A stretch of DNA of 50,608 nt, taken from Verrucomicrobiota bacterium (GTDB taxonomy: Bacteria > Verrucomicrobiota > Verrucomicrobiia > Chthoniobacterales > UBA10450). The notes beneath the pieces are model-generated. The model did no database searches, was not told the DNA's origin, and worked only from the letters and a program-made list of their open reading frames with translations. Positions 1-7,315 of the stretch are shown piece after piece (positions within the stretch are counted from its first letter, which is position 1; every line of letters begins with the position of its first letter). Both the position numbers and the translations under genes were made by a program. Location: assembly GCA_003218305.1 (NCBI GenBank), contig QHMY01000084.1, forward strand, positions 1 to 50,608, written 5' to 3'.

Positions 1-860
1 TCTTCAGCGAAGAAATCGAAGCCAGCGCGGCGGACCCAATCGTGCACGAGCGCGTTGGTGCGGGCGTGCCGGGCGAAGCGCGCTTCTAATCCTTCTTCGA
101 GGATTTCGTTGAGCTTTGATTGCAAGGCGTGGATGTGCCCAATGCTCGGCGTGCTTTGCGTCATCCACTCGGCTTGCTGCCTCTTGAATTCGAGGAAATC
201 GAAGTAATAGCCGCGGTTTGGAATTTTCTCGGCGCGGGCGAAGGCGCGCTCGGAAGCGGAGAAAAGGGAAAAGCCGGGCGGAAGGGCTAACGCCTTTTGC
301 GCGCCGGTGAGCAGGACGTCGATGCCGAGACTGTCCATCTCAATCTTGACGCCGGAGAAGGAGGATACGGTATCGACGACCAGCGCGACATCCGGGTACT
401 TGGCCAGAGTAGAGCAAATTTCGGCGAGGGGATTCATCACGCCGGTGGACGTCTCGCTGTGAATCAGGACAACGGTGTCGAATTTTCCAGTGGCAAGCCG
501 GGTATCGATTTCTTTGGGATCGATATGTTTGCCCCATTCGACCTGCAATGGCTCGGCGTTTTTCCCACACCGCTTGGCGACGTCGAACCATTTATCGGAG
601 AACGCGCCGCACATGCAGCAGAGCACGCCGCGATCGACCAGGTTGCGGATCGAAGCCTCCATCACACCCCACGCCGAGGACGTGGAGAGAAAGACCGGCT
701 GTTTGGTCACGAACAATTTCTGAAGCTTCGGATGAACGTCCCGGTAAAGGTCCTTAAACGGCTGACCCCGGTGGCCAATCATCGGTCGTGAGAAAGCGGC
801 CATGGTTTTCGGCGAGACTTCGACCGGGCCCGGGATGAAAAGCTTGTCGTGTTGAGGCAT
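1..860 (-). CDS. Class V aminotransferase (serine/alanine-glyoxylate type), C-terminus off window
   Basis: PLP-dependent fold-type I aminotransferase of the class V group that includes serine-pyruvate and alanine-glyoxylate aminotransferases. Reading leftwards from the ATG at 860, the protein begins MPQHDKLFIPGPVEVSP, the FxPGP opening typical of this group. It continues with a GHRG segment near residue 28, a VDTVSSFSG stretch around residue 170 (the PLP-pyridine aspartate) and LLTGAQKALALPPG around residue 190, where the lysine is the likely Schiff-base residue. About 286 residues are present and roughly 90-100 C-terminal residues are missing because the window begins inside the gene. A 7-bp tandem array lies directly before the start. 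Phosphoserine aminotransferase is a related alternative; the exact substrate cannot be told. Confidence 0.85.
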   Translation of the reverse strand, partial: MPQHDKLFIPGPVEVSPKTMAAFSRPMIGHRGQPFKDLYRDVHPKLQKLFVTKQPVFLSTSSAWGVMEASIRNLVDRGVLCCMCGAFSDKWFDVAKRCGKNAEPLQVEWGKHIDPKEIDTRLATGKFDTVVLIHSETSTGVMNPLAEICSTLAKYPDVALVVDTVSSFSGVKIEMDSLGIDVLLTGAQKALALPPGFSLFSASERAFARAEKIPNRGYYFDFLEFKRQQAEWMTQSTPSIGHIHALQSKLNEILEEGLEARFARHARTNALVHDWVRRAGFDFFAE

Positions 861-866
861 AGAGGG

Positions 867-901
867 AACGTCCAACGTCCAACGTCCAACGTCCAACGCC
901 C
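867..901. repeat. Heptamer tandem array AACGTCC x4 plus one variant
   Basis: Five consecutive 7-bp units: AACGTCC at 867, 874, 881 and 888, then AACGCCC at 895. The array starts 7 bp upstream of the minus-strand aminotransferase start, so it would lie in that gene's promoter or leader. Copy-number change by slippage could alter spacing or expression. Other period-7 arrays occur at 12367, 35678 and 45948. Confidence 0.9.
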
Positions 902-946
902 AATGAAGGAGAGTTCGCCCCAATGACGACCGCCGCCTGGGGTCGC

Positions 947-1459
947 CTACTGCGATTTTTTGATAAAGGAGATGTCACCACTGCGTTCGAGGCGTGCGAT
1001 CTTTATATCGGAGACACCTTCGATCTGGGCGTCGAGGCGCAAATCTTCTTCCAGATCGTGATCGGAAACGAGCGCGCGTCTCATTTCGCCCCGATCGATC
1101 TCACCATTCCGAACGAGGGTAACAGGGCGGCCTTTGATGAGCTTGCCGAAGGCGTGCGATTTGCAGGCACCGAAGGCGCAGGCGCGATGAATGAGCATAA
1201 GGACAACGCCAGCGGCGATGGTGGTGACGAAGGGGGCGGTGCCGTTAATGGCGCGGGATAGGATCGAACCAATCAAGACAATGAAGATCGCGTCGAAGGC
1301 GGTCTTTTCCGACAGCGAACGCCGGTCGCCGATGCGGACGAGAGCTAGGCCTATGATGAAAATGAACAGAGCGCGAAGCGAGACCTGGAGCAAGGTCAGC
1401 TCCGCTACTTTGCCGTCGGGGCCGAGAAGGGCGAAGAGAAAATTCTGGAGCGCGTTCAT
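947..1459 (-). CDS. DUF421 (YetF/YcaP-like) membrane protein
   Basis: Integral membrane protein of the DUF421 family (Bacillus YetF, E. coli YcaP), whose biochemical role is not settled. From the ATG at 1459 the protein is 170 residues, beginning MNALQNFLFALLG. Three hydrophobic segments are visible at about residues 22-40, 55-73 and 78-95. A soluble domain follows, with GRPVTLVRNGEID and a DLRL strand typical of the YetF C-terminal domain. An upstream TTG at 1477 would add six residues but has no better ribosome-binding site. It ends 86 bp from the aminotransferase start and is divergent from the small basic protein gene at 1582. Confidence 0.8.
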   Translation of the reverse strand: MNALQNFLFALLGPDGKVAELTLLQVSLRALFIFIIGLALVRIGDRRSLSEKTAFDAIFIVLIGSILSRAINGTAPFVTTIAAGVVLMLIHRACAFGACKSHAFGKLIKGRPVTLVRNGEIDRGEMRRALVSDHDLEEDLRLDAQIEGVSDIKIARLERSGDISFIKKSQ

Positions 1460-1568
1460 GAAAACGTTTCGCCGCAACGCAACGGTGCGCGTGTATCAAT
1501 GTAGTGAACAAGGGGATAAATCCGTCTCTTGCGCGAGATGCGTTTCTCCAATGAAGGAGGAAAATTAA

Positions 1569-1581
1569 CTAAGGAGGGAAG
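1569..1581 (+). promoter_or_regulatory. Strong Shine-Dalgarno before the H1-like gene
   Basis: An AAGGAGGG run lies immediately upstream of the ATG at 1582. It is the closest match to the anti-Shine-Dalgarno that I noticed in the window and fixes the start of the small basic protein. Many other genes here have weak or no Shine-Dalgarno. Confidence 0.7.
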
Positions 1582-1830
1582 ATGCCACAGGGAGACAAAT
1601 CGAGTTACACGTCCAAACAGAAACGCAAAGCGGAGCATATCGAGGAAGGCTACGAAAAACGGGGCGTCTCCAAAAAGGAGGCCGAAAAACGCGCCTGGGC
1701 CACGGTGAACAAATCGGACAAGGGCGGCAAGAAGAGCGGCTCGGGCCGGGGGAAGAAGAGCAGCAAGACCAGCGCGCGAAAGGGCGGCAAGAAGGGCGGA
1801 AAGAAATCCGGCGGGAAGAAAAAGAAATGA
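1582..1830 (+). CDS. Small lysine-rich, histone-H1-like protein (annotated 'plasmid stabilization' family)
   Basis: An 82-residue, extremely basic protein in two parts. Residues 1-45 carry YTSKQKRKAEHIEEGYEKRG followed by SKKEAEKRAWATVNK, a conserved block of a small family often labelled plasmid stabilization protein without direct evidence. Residues 46-82 are a low-complexity Lys/Gly/Ser tail (repeated GGKK units) resembling bacterial histone H1-like tails, so nucleic-acid binding is likely. A strong AAGGAGGG site fixes the start. The stop is separated by one base from the isochorismatase-family gene, so the two are probably co-translated. Chromosomal context gives no support for a plasmid role. 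Confidence 0.75.
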   Translation: MPQGDKSSYTSKQKRKAEHIEEGYEKRGVSKKEAEKRAWATVNKSDKGGKKSGSGRGKKSSKTSARKGGKKGGKKSGGKKKK

Positions 1831-1831
1831 G

Positions 1832-2470
1832 ATGACCGCCGGGAAAAGGCCTGGCACTCCGGCCGCGAAGAAAAATCAGGATCTTCACGGAAGCGCGCCG
1901 GACAAATGCGCCTTCGCGCTGCTCCTCATCGACGTCATTAACGACCTCGATTTTCCGGAAGCCAATCAGCTTCTGCGTTTTGCTCGGCCAATGGCGCGAA
2001 AGATTTTTCGCCTGAAGCAACGGGCAAAAAAGGCGGGCGTGCCCGTGATATACGTCAACGACAACTTTGGGCGGTGGCAGTCGGATTTTCGCCGCCAGGT
2101 TCAGCATTGCCTGCGCCCGGAATCGCGTGGCCGCGAAATCGTCAGACTGCTCCAGCCGGAGGAAGACGATTACTTTGTCCTGAAGCCGAAGCATTCTGGT
2201 TTTTTCTCAACGACGCTTGAGATTCTCCTCCGCTATCTCGGATCCGAGACGCTCATCGTGACGGGAATAGCCGGGAATTTTTGTGTCCTGTTCACCGCGA
2301 ACGATGCTTACATGCGCGATTATCGTCTGATCATTCCCGCCGATTGCACGGCTTCGAATTCTGCCGCGGAAAACAGGGAGGCACTGGCGCTGATGCAAAA
2401 ATTCCTCAAGGCCGACACCCGTCCCTCGGCCAGGATCAGGTTGCCCATGAGGAGGAAGAAACGCCGCTAG
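1832..2470 (+). CDS. Isochorismatase-family cysteine hydrolase
   Basis: Cysteine hydrolase of the isochorismatase/nicotinamidase superfamily, 212 residues. The expected triad is visible: Asp in FALLLIDVIND (about residue 31), Lys in VLKPKHSGF (about residue 116) and Cys in GIAGNFCVLF (about residue 151). A strongly basic tail RLPMRRKKRR ends the protein. It begins one base after the H1-like gene (TGAGATG), implying translational coupling. Substrate is unknown; members hydrolyse isochorismate, nicotinamide, ureidoacrylate or similar amides, and nothing in the neighbourhood decides between them. Confidence 0.85.
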   Translation: MTAGKRPGTPAAKKNQDLHGSAPDKCAFALLLIDVINDLDFPEANQLLRFARPMARKIFRLKQRAKKAGVPVIYVNDNFGRWQSDFRRQVQHCLRPESRGREIVRLLQPEEDDYFVLKPKHSGFFSTTLEILLRYLGSETLIVTGIAGNFCVLFTANDAYMRDYRLIIPADCTASNSAAENREALALMQKFLKADTRPSARIRLPMRRKKRR

Positions 2471-2617
2471 TGGTCGTTCTTTGCGGCCGGCGCTGTTTCA
2501 GGCCCCGGATGGCGCCTGGACCGCTTCCGTTTCTCGCCCTTGCGCAGGAAACTTTCGCGTGGCATAAGAGCAAGCCTCGCGCTCCCAGACCGGGCCGAGG
2601 CCTCGAAAAAACCGACC

Positions 2618-3376
2618 ATGCCGACCCTTCCATCCACCGATCCAGTGCTCGAGACCCAGGTGTTTTGGGACCGCCACAAGAACAAAGTCTTCGCGGTCCT
2701 CTTTCTCGCGCTGCTTTCGGTCGCAGCCTGGGGCGGATTTCGAATGTATACCGAGCGTCGGCAGGCCGATGCAACGAGCCTGCTGGCGGCGGCTAAGAGC
2801 GCCCCTGATTTTCAAAAGGTGATCGCGCAATACCCCCGAACCCCGGCGGGCGCGTCCGCCTACCTTTTCCTCGCAGAAGAACAGAGGAAGGAAAAGAAGT
2901 TCGCCGAGGCGAATACGACTCTGCAAACCTTCCTCGACAAGAATCCAACTCATGAGCTGAGAGGAGCCGCGCGGATGGCGATGGCAGCGAATCTTGAAGC
3001 CCTCGGCAAACCCGATGAAGCGCTGACGGCCTATCAAAAGCTGGCCACGGACGACCCGCAAAGTTTCACCGCCCCGATCGCGATGATTTCGCAGGTGCAC
3101 CTTCTTAAGGAGAAGAAGCAGGTCGATGAAGCGCGACGCGTTTGCGAGACGATTCTGACCAAGTACCGGGAAAGTCTTGTGGCCAACGAGGCACAACGAC
3201 AGCTTCGGTTGCTGAAAGGCAGCGAACCCACGCCTGCAGCCGCGGAAACAGTTACAACCGTGCCGGCTATGAGTGTTGCGCCGGCTGCGCCTCCGGCCGC
3301 TGCTCCTGCAGCTCCCCCGGCCGCCGCTCCGGCTGCCGTGAATTCGCCCAAGCCGGCGGGTTCGCCAAAAGGATAG
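2618..3376 (+). CDS. Membrane-anchored TPR protein (YfgM/YbgF-like) with Pro/Ala tail
   Basis: From the ATG at 2618 (MPTLPSTDPVLETQVFWDRH) the protein is 252 residues. An N-terminal cytoplasmic stretch precedes one transmembrane helix (about residues 23-43, VFAVLFLALLSVAAWGGF). Tetratricopeptide-like helical repeats follow (about residues 55-195), including FQKVIAQYPRTPAGASAYLFLAEE and a unit around NLEALGKPDEALTAYQKLA. The last 50 residues are a Pro/Ala low-complexity tail. The layout matches TPR_21-type (YfgM-like) inner-membrane proteins that act as periplasmic scaffolds or chaperone partners. An in-frame start at 2540 would add 26 basic residues without family-like character. Confidence 0.7.
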   Translation: MPTLPSTDPVLETQVFWDRHKNKVFAVLFLALLSVAAWGGFRMYTERRQADATSLLAAAKSAPDFQKVIAQYPRTPAGASAYLFLAEEQRKEKKFAEANTTLQTFLDKNPTHELRGAARMAMAANLEALGKPDEALTAYQKLATDDPQSFTAPIAMISQVHLLKEKKQVDEARRVCETILTKYRESLVANEAQRQLRLLKGSEPTPAAAETVTTVPAMSVAPAAPPAAAPAAPPAAAPAAVNSPKPAGSPKG

Positions 3377-3384
3377 AAGGCCCC

Positions 3385-3427
3385 GGCGGCAAGGCTGCCG
3401 CCAAACATCCCCGAACGGCTCGTTCGG
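3385..3427. terminator. Twin hairpins between convergent genes
   Basis: Two perfect short stems sit between the converging TPR gene and rpsI. GGCGGCA-aggc-TGCCGCC spans 3385-3402 and CCGAACG-gct-CGTTCGG spans 3411-3427. Neither has a clear T-run, so they are bidirectional terminator candidates rather than classical intrinsic terminators. Confidence 0.5.
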
Positions 3428-3442
3428 TGGATTTAGCTGCTC

Positions 3443-3838
3443 CTAGCGTTTCGAGAACTGGAAGCGCTTCCGGGCTCCGGGCTGGCCGGATTTCTTGCGC
3501 TCTTTCATTCGCGGATCGCGGCGAAGCAATCCTTCCGCTTTGAGCGTTCCCCGAAGATTTGCATCCACCTGCAGAAGAGCCCGGGAGATGGCGAGCCGTG
3601 CCGCACCGGCCTGGCCGGTGGCGCCCCCGCCAGTCGTGTTGATGGAAAGATCGTAGGAATTCGCCAGCTTCACCACTTGAAGGGGCTGAAGCACCGTGTT
3701 CTGCAGCGGGACGGTGGGAAAGTAATCTTCAAAGCTTTTGCCGTTGATGTCGATCTTGCCGCTACCCGCCGTCATCCGAATGCGGGCCACGGAGGTCTTG
3801 CGGCGGCCGGTGGCGATAAATTCCTGAGTTGATGCCAT
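3443..3838 (-). CDS. rpsI: 30S ribosomal protein S9
   Basis: Ribosomal protein uS9 of the small subunit, 131 residues, full length. Family blocks are visible: ATGRRKTSVARIRM at the N-terminus, GGGATGQAGAARLAISRAL in the middle, and the basic C-terminal tail ending ARKRFQFSKR, which reaches the P-site tRNA in ribosome structures. It follows rplM by 9 bp on the same strand, the near-universal bacterial rplM-rpsI pair, so it shares the rplM leader. Confidence 0.98.
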   Translation of the reverse strand: MASTQEFIATGRRKTSVARIRMTAGSGKIDINGKSFEDYFPTVPLQNTVLQPLQVVKLANSYDLSINTTGGGATGQAGAARLAISRALLQVDANLRGTLKAEGLLRRDPRMKERKKSGQPGARKRFQFSKR

Positions 3839-3847
3839 GGGAAATTC

Positions 3848-4282
3848 CTAGGAAGCGAATGAGACCTGAGCCGGCTGCTGCGCGGCGTGGGGATGCAAAT
3901 CGCCGCGATACACTTTCAGCTTCCGGTAAACGGCGCGCCCGAGTTTGTTATGCGGAATCATTCCGCGGATGGCGCGTTCAACCAGCAATTCCGGATGACG
4001 CGCCCGGCGCGCCCGCGCGTTCTCTGACTTGTGGCCGCCGACGAAACCGGAAAAGCTCATGTAGCTCTTCTGCTCTTCTTTCTTGCCGCTCAGGCGAACT
4101 TTCTCGGCGTTAATCACGACCACGAAATCGCCGGTATCGACATGAGTGGTGTAGATGGCCTTTTCTTTTCCGCGCAGCAGATTGGCCGCTTTCACGGCAA
4201 CCTGGCCGAGAATCTGATTGTTGGCGTCGATGATCCACCACTTGCGGGGGACTTCATTGGCTTTGGCAGAAAAGGTTTTCAT
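3848..4282 (-). CDS. rplM: 50S ribosomal protein L13
   Basis: Ribosomal protein uL13, 144 residues, an early assembly protein of the large subunit. Recognisable blocks are KWWIIDANNQILGQVA, TGDFVVVINAEKVRLSG, GFVGGHKSENARARR and AIRGMIPHNKLGRAVYRKLKVYRG. It is the first gene of an rplM-rpsI operon. Its start codon has no evident Shine-Dalgarno; instead the eight bases before the ATG form one arm of a perfect inverted repeat in the leader (separate entry), suggesting structure-dependent control such as autoregulation by L13. Confidence 0.98.
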   Translation of the reverse strand: MKTFSAKANEVPRKWWIIDANNQILGQVAVKAANLLRGKEKAIYTTHVDTGDFVVVINAEKVRLSGKKEEQKSYMSFSGFVGGHKSENARARRARHPELLVERAIRGMIPHNKLGRAVYRKLKVYRGDLHPHAAQQPAQVSFAS

Positions 4283-4324
4283 TTCAGGGCTGAAAGGGCA
4301 CGGAAATTACGAGCGTGCCCTGAA
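4283..4324 (-). promoter_or_regulatory. rplM leader with two mutually exclusive hairpins
   Basis: In the rplM mRNA leader, TTCAGGGC (plus-strand 4317-4324) can pair perfectly with GCCCTGAA (4283-4290), whose last base abuts the rplM ATG. An alternative stem pairs AGGGCACG with CGTGCCCT (4295-4321, 8 bp, 11-nt loop) and uses the same AGGGC bases. Only one can form at a time, and the first would mask the start codon. This resembles ribosomal-protein autoregulatory leaders. The pairing is seen directly; the function is inferred. Confidence 0.5.
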
Positions 4325-4413
4325 GGTGTCAACAGCTTCTTCAGATGATCTGGGGAATCATCGGAAAATTCTTCGACCGGTTGGCCGGGGCTTCGACTGG
4401 CACCGCGATTGCT

Positions 4414-4419
4414 TAGAAA
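4414..4419 (+). promoter_or_regulatory. Candidate -10 element of the CAP gene (leaderless)
   Basis: TAGAAA lies 7 bp before the ATG at 4427, with TTCGAC 16 bp further upstream as a weak -35. Transcription would begin at or very near the start codon. Confidence 0.3.
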
Positions 4420-4426
4420 TACCATA

Positions 4427-5098
4427 ATGCGTCCCTCTACGCTCCCGTTATTTTTCCTCGTGCTGGCCTTTCATCCCGTCTATGGCGGCGAACCACAGTC
4501 CGATGCCGGCAATACATCCTCTCGCGCCGTCGTCCGGGAAATGAACCTCGCTCGCCAAAACCCGGCCCTGTACGCCACCTTCGTCCAAGAGGTGCGCGAT
4601 CGGATGAGCGGCAACGTGATGGTCTTGCCCGGCCAGACGAAAATTCGGACGAAAGAAGGGACGCGAGCGGTGGATGAAGCGATTCGCTTTTTGCGAAGTG
4701 CCCAACCGCTGGCGCCATTAACGCTCTCTCCCGGCATGAGCCGCGCCGCCGCCGACCATTGCGCCGATCAAGCCGACGGGGGATTCGGCCACGCTGGCCG
4801 GGATTCCAGCCATGCCAATGGGCGGATGGCTCGATACGGAACTTTCGGCGGCTCCTGGGGCGAGAATATCTCCTATGGCAAGGCGACGGCACGTGACGTA
4901 GTGCTTGCACTCATTATTGACGACGGCTTGTCCGGCCGAAAGCACCGTCAGAATATTTTCAACGCAAACTTCAGTTTTGCGGGGGCAGCGTTCGGCCGCC
5001 ACGCGCGATTCAGAACGGTTTGCAGCATGGATTTTGCCGGCAGCTACGTCGAGCGGGGGCAATCGCCCGCAGAGGCTCTCGTCGCGCGAAATTTCTGA
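4427..5098 (+). CDS. Secreted CAP/SCP-domain (YkwD-like) protein
   Basis: From the ATG at 4427 the protein is 223 residues, with a signal peptide (MRPSTLPLFFLVLAFHPVYG) followed by a CAP (SCP/PR1) domain. CAP hallmarks are VVREMNLARQNPALYA near the start of the domain, a MSRAAADHCADQ helix, FGHAGRDSSHANGRM with the conserved His, SWGENISYG with the conserved Glu, and GRKHRQNIF with the second His. An insertion with GTRAVDEAIRFLRSAQPLAPL is typical of bacterial YkwD-like members. The protein is probably exported; the bacterial family's function is poorly defined. A TTG at 4409 is a less likely start. Confidence 0.85.
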   Translation: MRPSTLPLFFLVLAFHPVYGGEPQSDAGNTSSRAVVREMNLARQNPALYATFVQEVRDRMSGNVMVLPGQTKIRTKEGTRAVDEAIRFLRSAQPLAPLTLSPGMSRAAADHCADQADGGFGHAGRDSSHANGRMARYGTFGGSWGENISYGKATARDVVLALIIDDGLSGRKHRQNIFNANFSFAGAAFGRHARFRTVCSMDFAGSYVERGQSPAEALVARNF

Positions 5099-5138
5099 GG
5101 GACTAGTTGCGGTCAGAACCGACGTTCGATAGGAACGC

Positions 5139-5263
5139 TGTCATCCCGAGCCGCGCCAGACGGCGAGGGACCTCACCAAGGGACATTGCGCTATCAATTC
5201 TCGGGAAGGCCCACATTGCAGTCGTGGGGTCCTTCGGCGCGCTTCGCCGGCCTCAGGATGACA
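5139..5263. repeat. Inverted-repeat element, TGTCATCC/GGATGACA family (copy a)
   Basis: A 125-bp element bounded by TGTCATCC (5139) and GGATGACA (5256-5263). The left arm runs on as CGAGCCGCGCCAGACGGCGA and is shared with the copies at 8432 and 10085. It occupies the gap between two convergent genes. No coding potential is seen. Confidence 0.8.
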
Positions 5264-5285
5264 TTCCTTGGGAAAGCGCGTGACC

Positions 5286-5624
5286 CTATTCTCTATCCGG
5301 CCGCTCCGGTCGCATTTTGTCGAGGATCGGCTGGATGGAAGGATCCGCCTTTAGCAGAGCGGGACGCAGGACGTCGCGGAATTCCCGGCGCGCTTGCCTG
5401 AGCCTCTCTCGCGCCGCACGGACGGCGGGATCAGCCATGGCCTTTTGATGGGCTGCTTTCAACCTCGCCCGCTCATCTTCACTCAGGCTGGCCCAGCGGT
5501 TGCGGCGCTCCATTTGAAACTGCCGGGGCTGCCTGTCGGCCGGTGGTTGCGCCAGGACCATGGGCGCGAACTGGAGGGCGGCGGTCAGGATCGAAACCAG
5601 GGCGAAACTGAATTTGGCGTTCAT
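5286..5624 (-). CDS. Secreted Spy/CpxP-like helical protein
   Basis: A 112-residue protein with a clear signal peptide (MNAKFSFALVSILTAALQF, cleavage probably after VLA-Q). A short, highly charged helical mature part rich in Arg, Glu and Ala follows, including LSEDERARLKAAHQKAMAD and ARERLRQARREFRDVL. Size, export signal and helical Arg/Glu-rich character resemble periplasmic Spy/CpxP or heavy-metal-resistance helper proteins, but the family's LTxxQ motifs are not clear, so this is a resemblance only. It is divergent from proS, with about 100 bp of AT-richer sequence between. Confidence 0.6.
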   Translation of the reverse strand: MNAKFSFALVSILTAALQFAPMVLAQPPADRQPRQFQMERRNRWASLSEDERARLKAAHQKAMADPAVRAARERLRQARREFRDVLRPALLKADPSIQPILDKMRPERPDRE

Positions 5625-5725
5625 ATTTAATTAATAAAACCCCGCGGCGTTGAAAGGTTGCGGCGGCGAATGAGAAATGGTCGCTGGTCATTTCATTTCG
5701 CCAAGCGTAATTTTGCCGCTTTCGC

Positions 5726-7267
5726 ATGGCCAATCAAACTCCAACCGCCAAAACCGCGATCACCCCGCGACGTGACGAGGATTTTCCCGAGTGGTATCAA
5801 CAGGTGATCCGTTCGGCCGAGATGGCGGAATCGTCCGAGGTGCGGGGCTGCATGGTAATTCGTCCGTGGGGCTACGGGATCTGGGAAAACATGCAGGGTC
5901 AGCTCGATGTCATGTTCAAGGCAACCGGGCATCGGAATGCCTACTTCCCGCTTTTCATTCCGCTCAGCTATTTCGAGCGGGAGGCAGCCCATGTAGAGGG
6001 TTTCGCAAAGGAATGCGCGGTCGTTACTCATACCCGCCTGGAGATCAACGCCGACGGAAAATTGGTTCCGGGCAGTCCGCTCGCCGAGCCGTTGGTGGTT
6101 CGGCCGACCTCCGAGACCATTATCGGCGCGAGCTACGCGAAGTGGGTCCAGAGCTATCGCGACCTGCCCATTCTCATTAATCAGTGGGCGAATGTCGTGC
6201 GCTGGGAGATGCGGCCCCGCATTTTTCTCCGCACCACCGAATTTCTTTGGCAGGAAGGTCACACCGTGCACGAAACCGAAGCCGAAGCGCGCGCCGAGAC
6301 CAGACAGATGCTCGACGTGTATGAGACTTTTGTGCGCGATCACCTCGCGATTCCGGTTTTCAGCGGCGAGAAATCCGAGAGCGAACGCTTTCCCGGCGCG
6401 GTCCAGACGCTTTGCCTCGAAGCCATGGTTCAGGATCGGAAGGCGATCCAGGCTGGTACCTCCCATTTCCTCGGCCAGAATTTTTCGCGCGCGAGCGGAA
6501 TCCAGTTCCAAACGCGGACGGGGACACAGGAATTCGGCTGGACCACCAGCTGGGGTATGAGCACCCGGCTCATCGGCACCGTCATCATGGCGCATGCCGA
6601 CGATGACGGCCTCGTCCTCCCTCCGCGGATTGCGCCGATTCATATCGTCATTTTGCCAATCACGACGAAAGAAGAGACCCGCGCCCGCGTGTTGGAAGCC
6701 GCGGAGAAACTCGCGGGCGAACTGCGCGCGCTAACGTATTTTGGCGCCCCGCTCAGGGCGGAGGTCGATCAACGTGATCTTGGCGGTGGGGTCAAGAATT
6801 GGGAATGGATCAAGAAAGGGGTACCGCTTCGGGTCGAACTGGGTCCGCGCGATCTGGAGTCGGGCACCGTCGCGGTAAGCCGGCGAGATCAGCCTCTGAA
6901 AACGAAAGAGTTCCTTCCGATCGCAGAACTCGTTGCGCGCGCCGTTGGGCTGCTGGAGTCCATCCACCAGAATCTTTTCGATCGCGCCAGGCAGTTTCGC
7001 GATGCCCACACCCGCATGATCGATTCGAAGGAGGAGTTTTACGATTTCTTCACGCCGAAGAATCTCTCCAAGCCCGAGATTCACGGAGGCTTTGCCCTCG
7101 CCCATTGGAACGGCTCGCGGGCGGTGGAAGAGCAAATCAAGAACGACCTGAAAGTGACCATCCGCTGTATTCCGTTGGACGATCCAGCTAGCCCGCCTGA
7201 AGCCGGGACTTGTCCGTTTAGCGGGGAGCCGAGTGTGCGGCGCGTCGTCTGGGCGAAATCGTATTAA
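5726..7267 (+). CDS. proS: Prolyl-tRNA synthetase, archaeal/eukaryote-like type
   Basis: Class II aminoacyl-tRNA synthetase charging tRNA-Pro, 513 residues. It starts with a DEDFPEWYQQVIRSAEMAE block typical of the archaeal/eukaryotic (type 3) enzymes. It shows the class II motifs VVRPTSETIIGASYAKW and RTTEFLWQEGHT plus GTSHFLGQNFS, an anticodon-binding domain around residues 300-400, and the extra C-terminal domain ending RRVVWAKSY with the characteristic final tyrosine. It lacks the roughly 180-residue YbaK-like editing insertion of the common bacterial ProRS. Type 3 ProRS occurs in scattered bacteria and is usually explained by ancient transfer. Confidence 0.96.
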   Translation: MANQTPTAKTAITPRRDEDFPEWYQQVIRSAEMAESSEVRGCMVIRPWGYGIWENMQGQLDVMFKATGHRNAYFPLFIPLSYFEREAAHVEGFAKECAVVTHTRLEINADGKLVPGSPLAEPLVVRPTSETIIGASYAKWVQSYRDLPILINQWANVVRWEMRPRIFLRTTEFLWQEGHTVHETEAEARAETRQMLDVYETFVRDHLAIPVFSGEKSESERFPGAVQTLCLEAMVQDRKAIQAGTSHFLGQNFSRASGIQFQTRTGTQEFGWTTSWGMSTRLIGTVIMAHADDDGLVLPPRIAPIHIVILPITTKEETRARVLEAAEKLAGELRALTYFGAPLRAEVDQRDLGGGVKNWEWIKKGVPLRVELGPRDLESGTVAVSRRDQPLKTKEFLPIAELVARAVGLLESIHQNLFDRARQFRDAHTRMIDSKEEFYDFFTPKNLSKPEIHGGFALAHWNGSRAVEEQIKNDLKVTIRCIPLDDPASPPEAGTCPFSGEPSVRRVVWAKSY

Positions 7268-7315
7268 ACTGTTGCGGGCCGAAACGGAATCAGCCGGTGC
7301 GGTTGACGGCACGGG

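Noticed and set aside
297-791. 164-residue plus-strand ORF
   Set aside because: Antisense shadow of the class V aminotransferase, no domain seen.
2467-2565. 32-residue basic ORF on the minus strand (MPRESFLRKGEKRKRSRRHP)
   Set aside because: Looks like a small basic protein, but there is no ribosome-binding site, no recognised family, and it overlaps the leader of the TPR gene; chance in GC-rich DNA is as likely.
3277-3345. Imperfect GCTCC/GCCGCT repeats
   Set aside because: They encode the Pro/Ala tail of the TPR protein; low-complexity coding, not a regulatory repeat.
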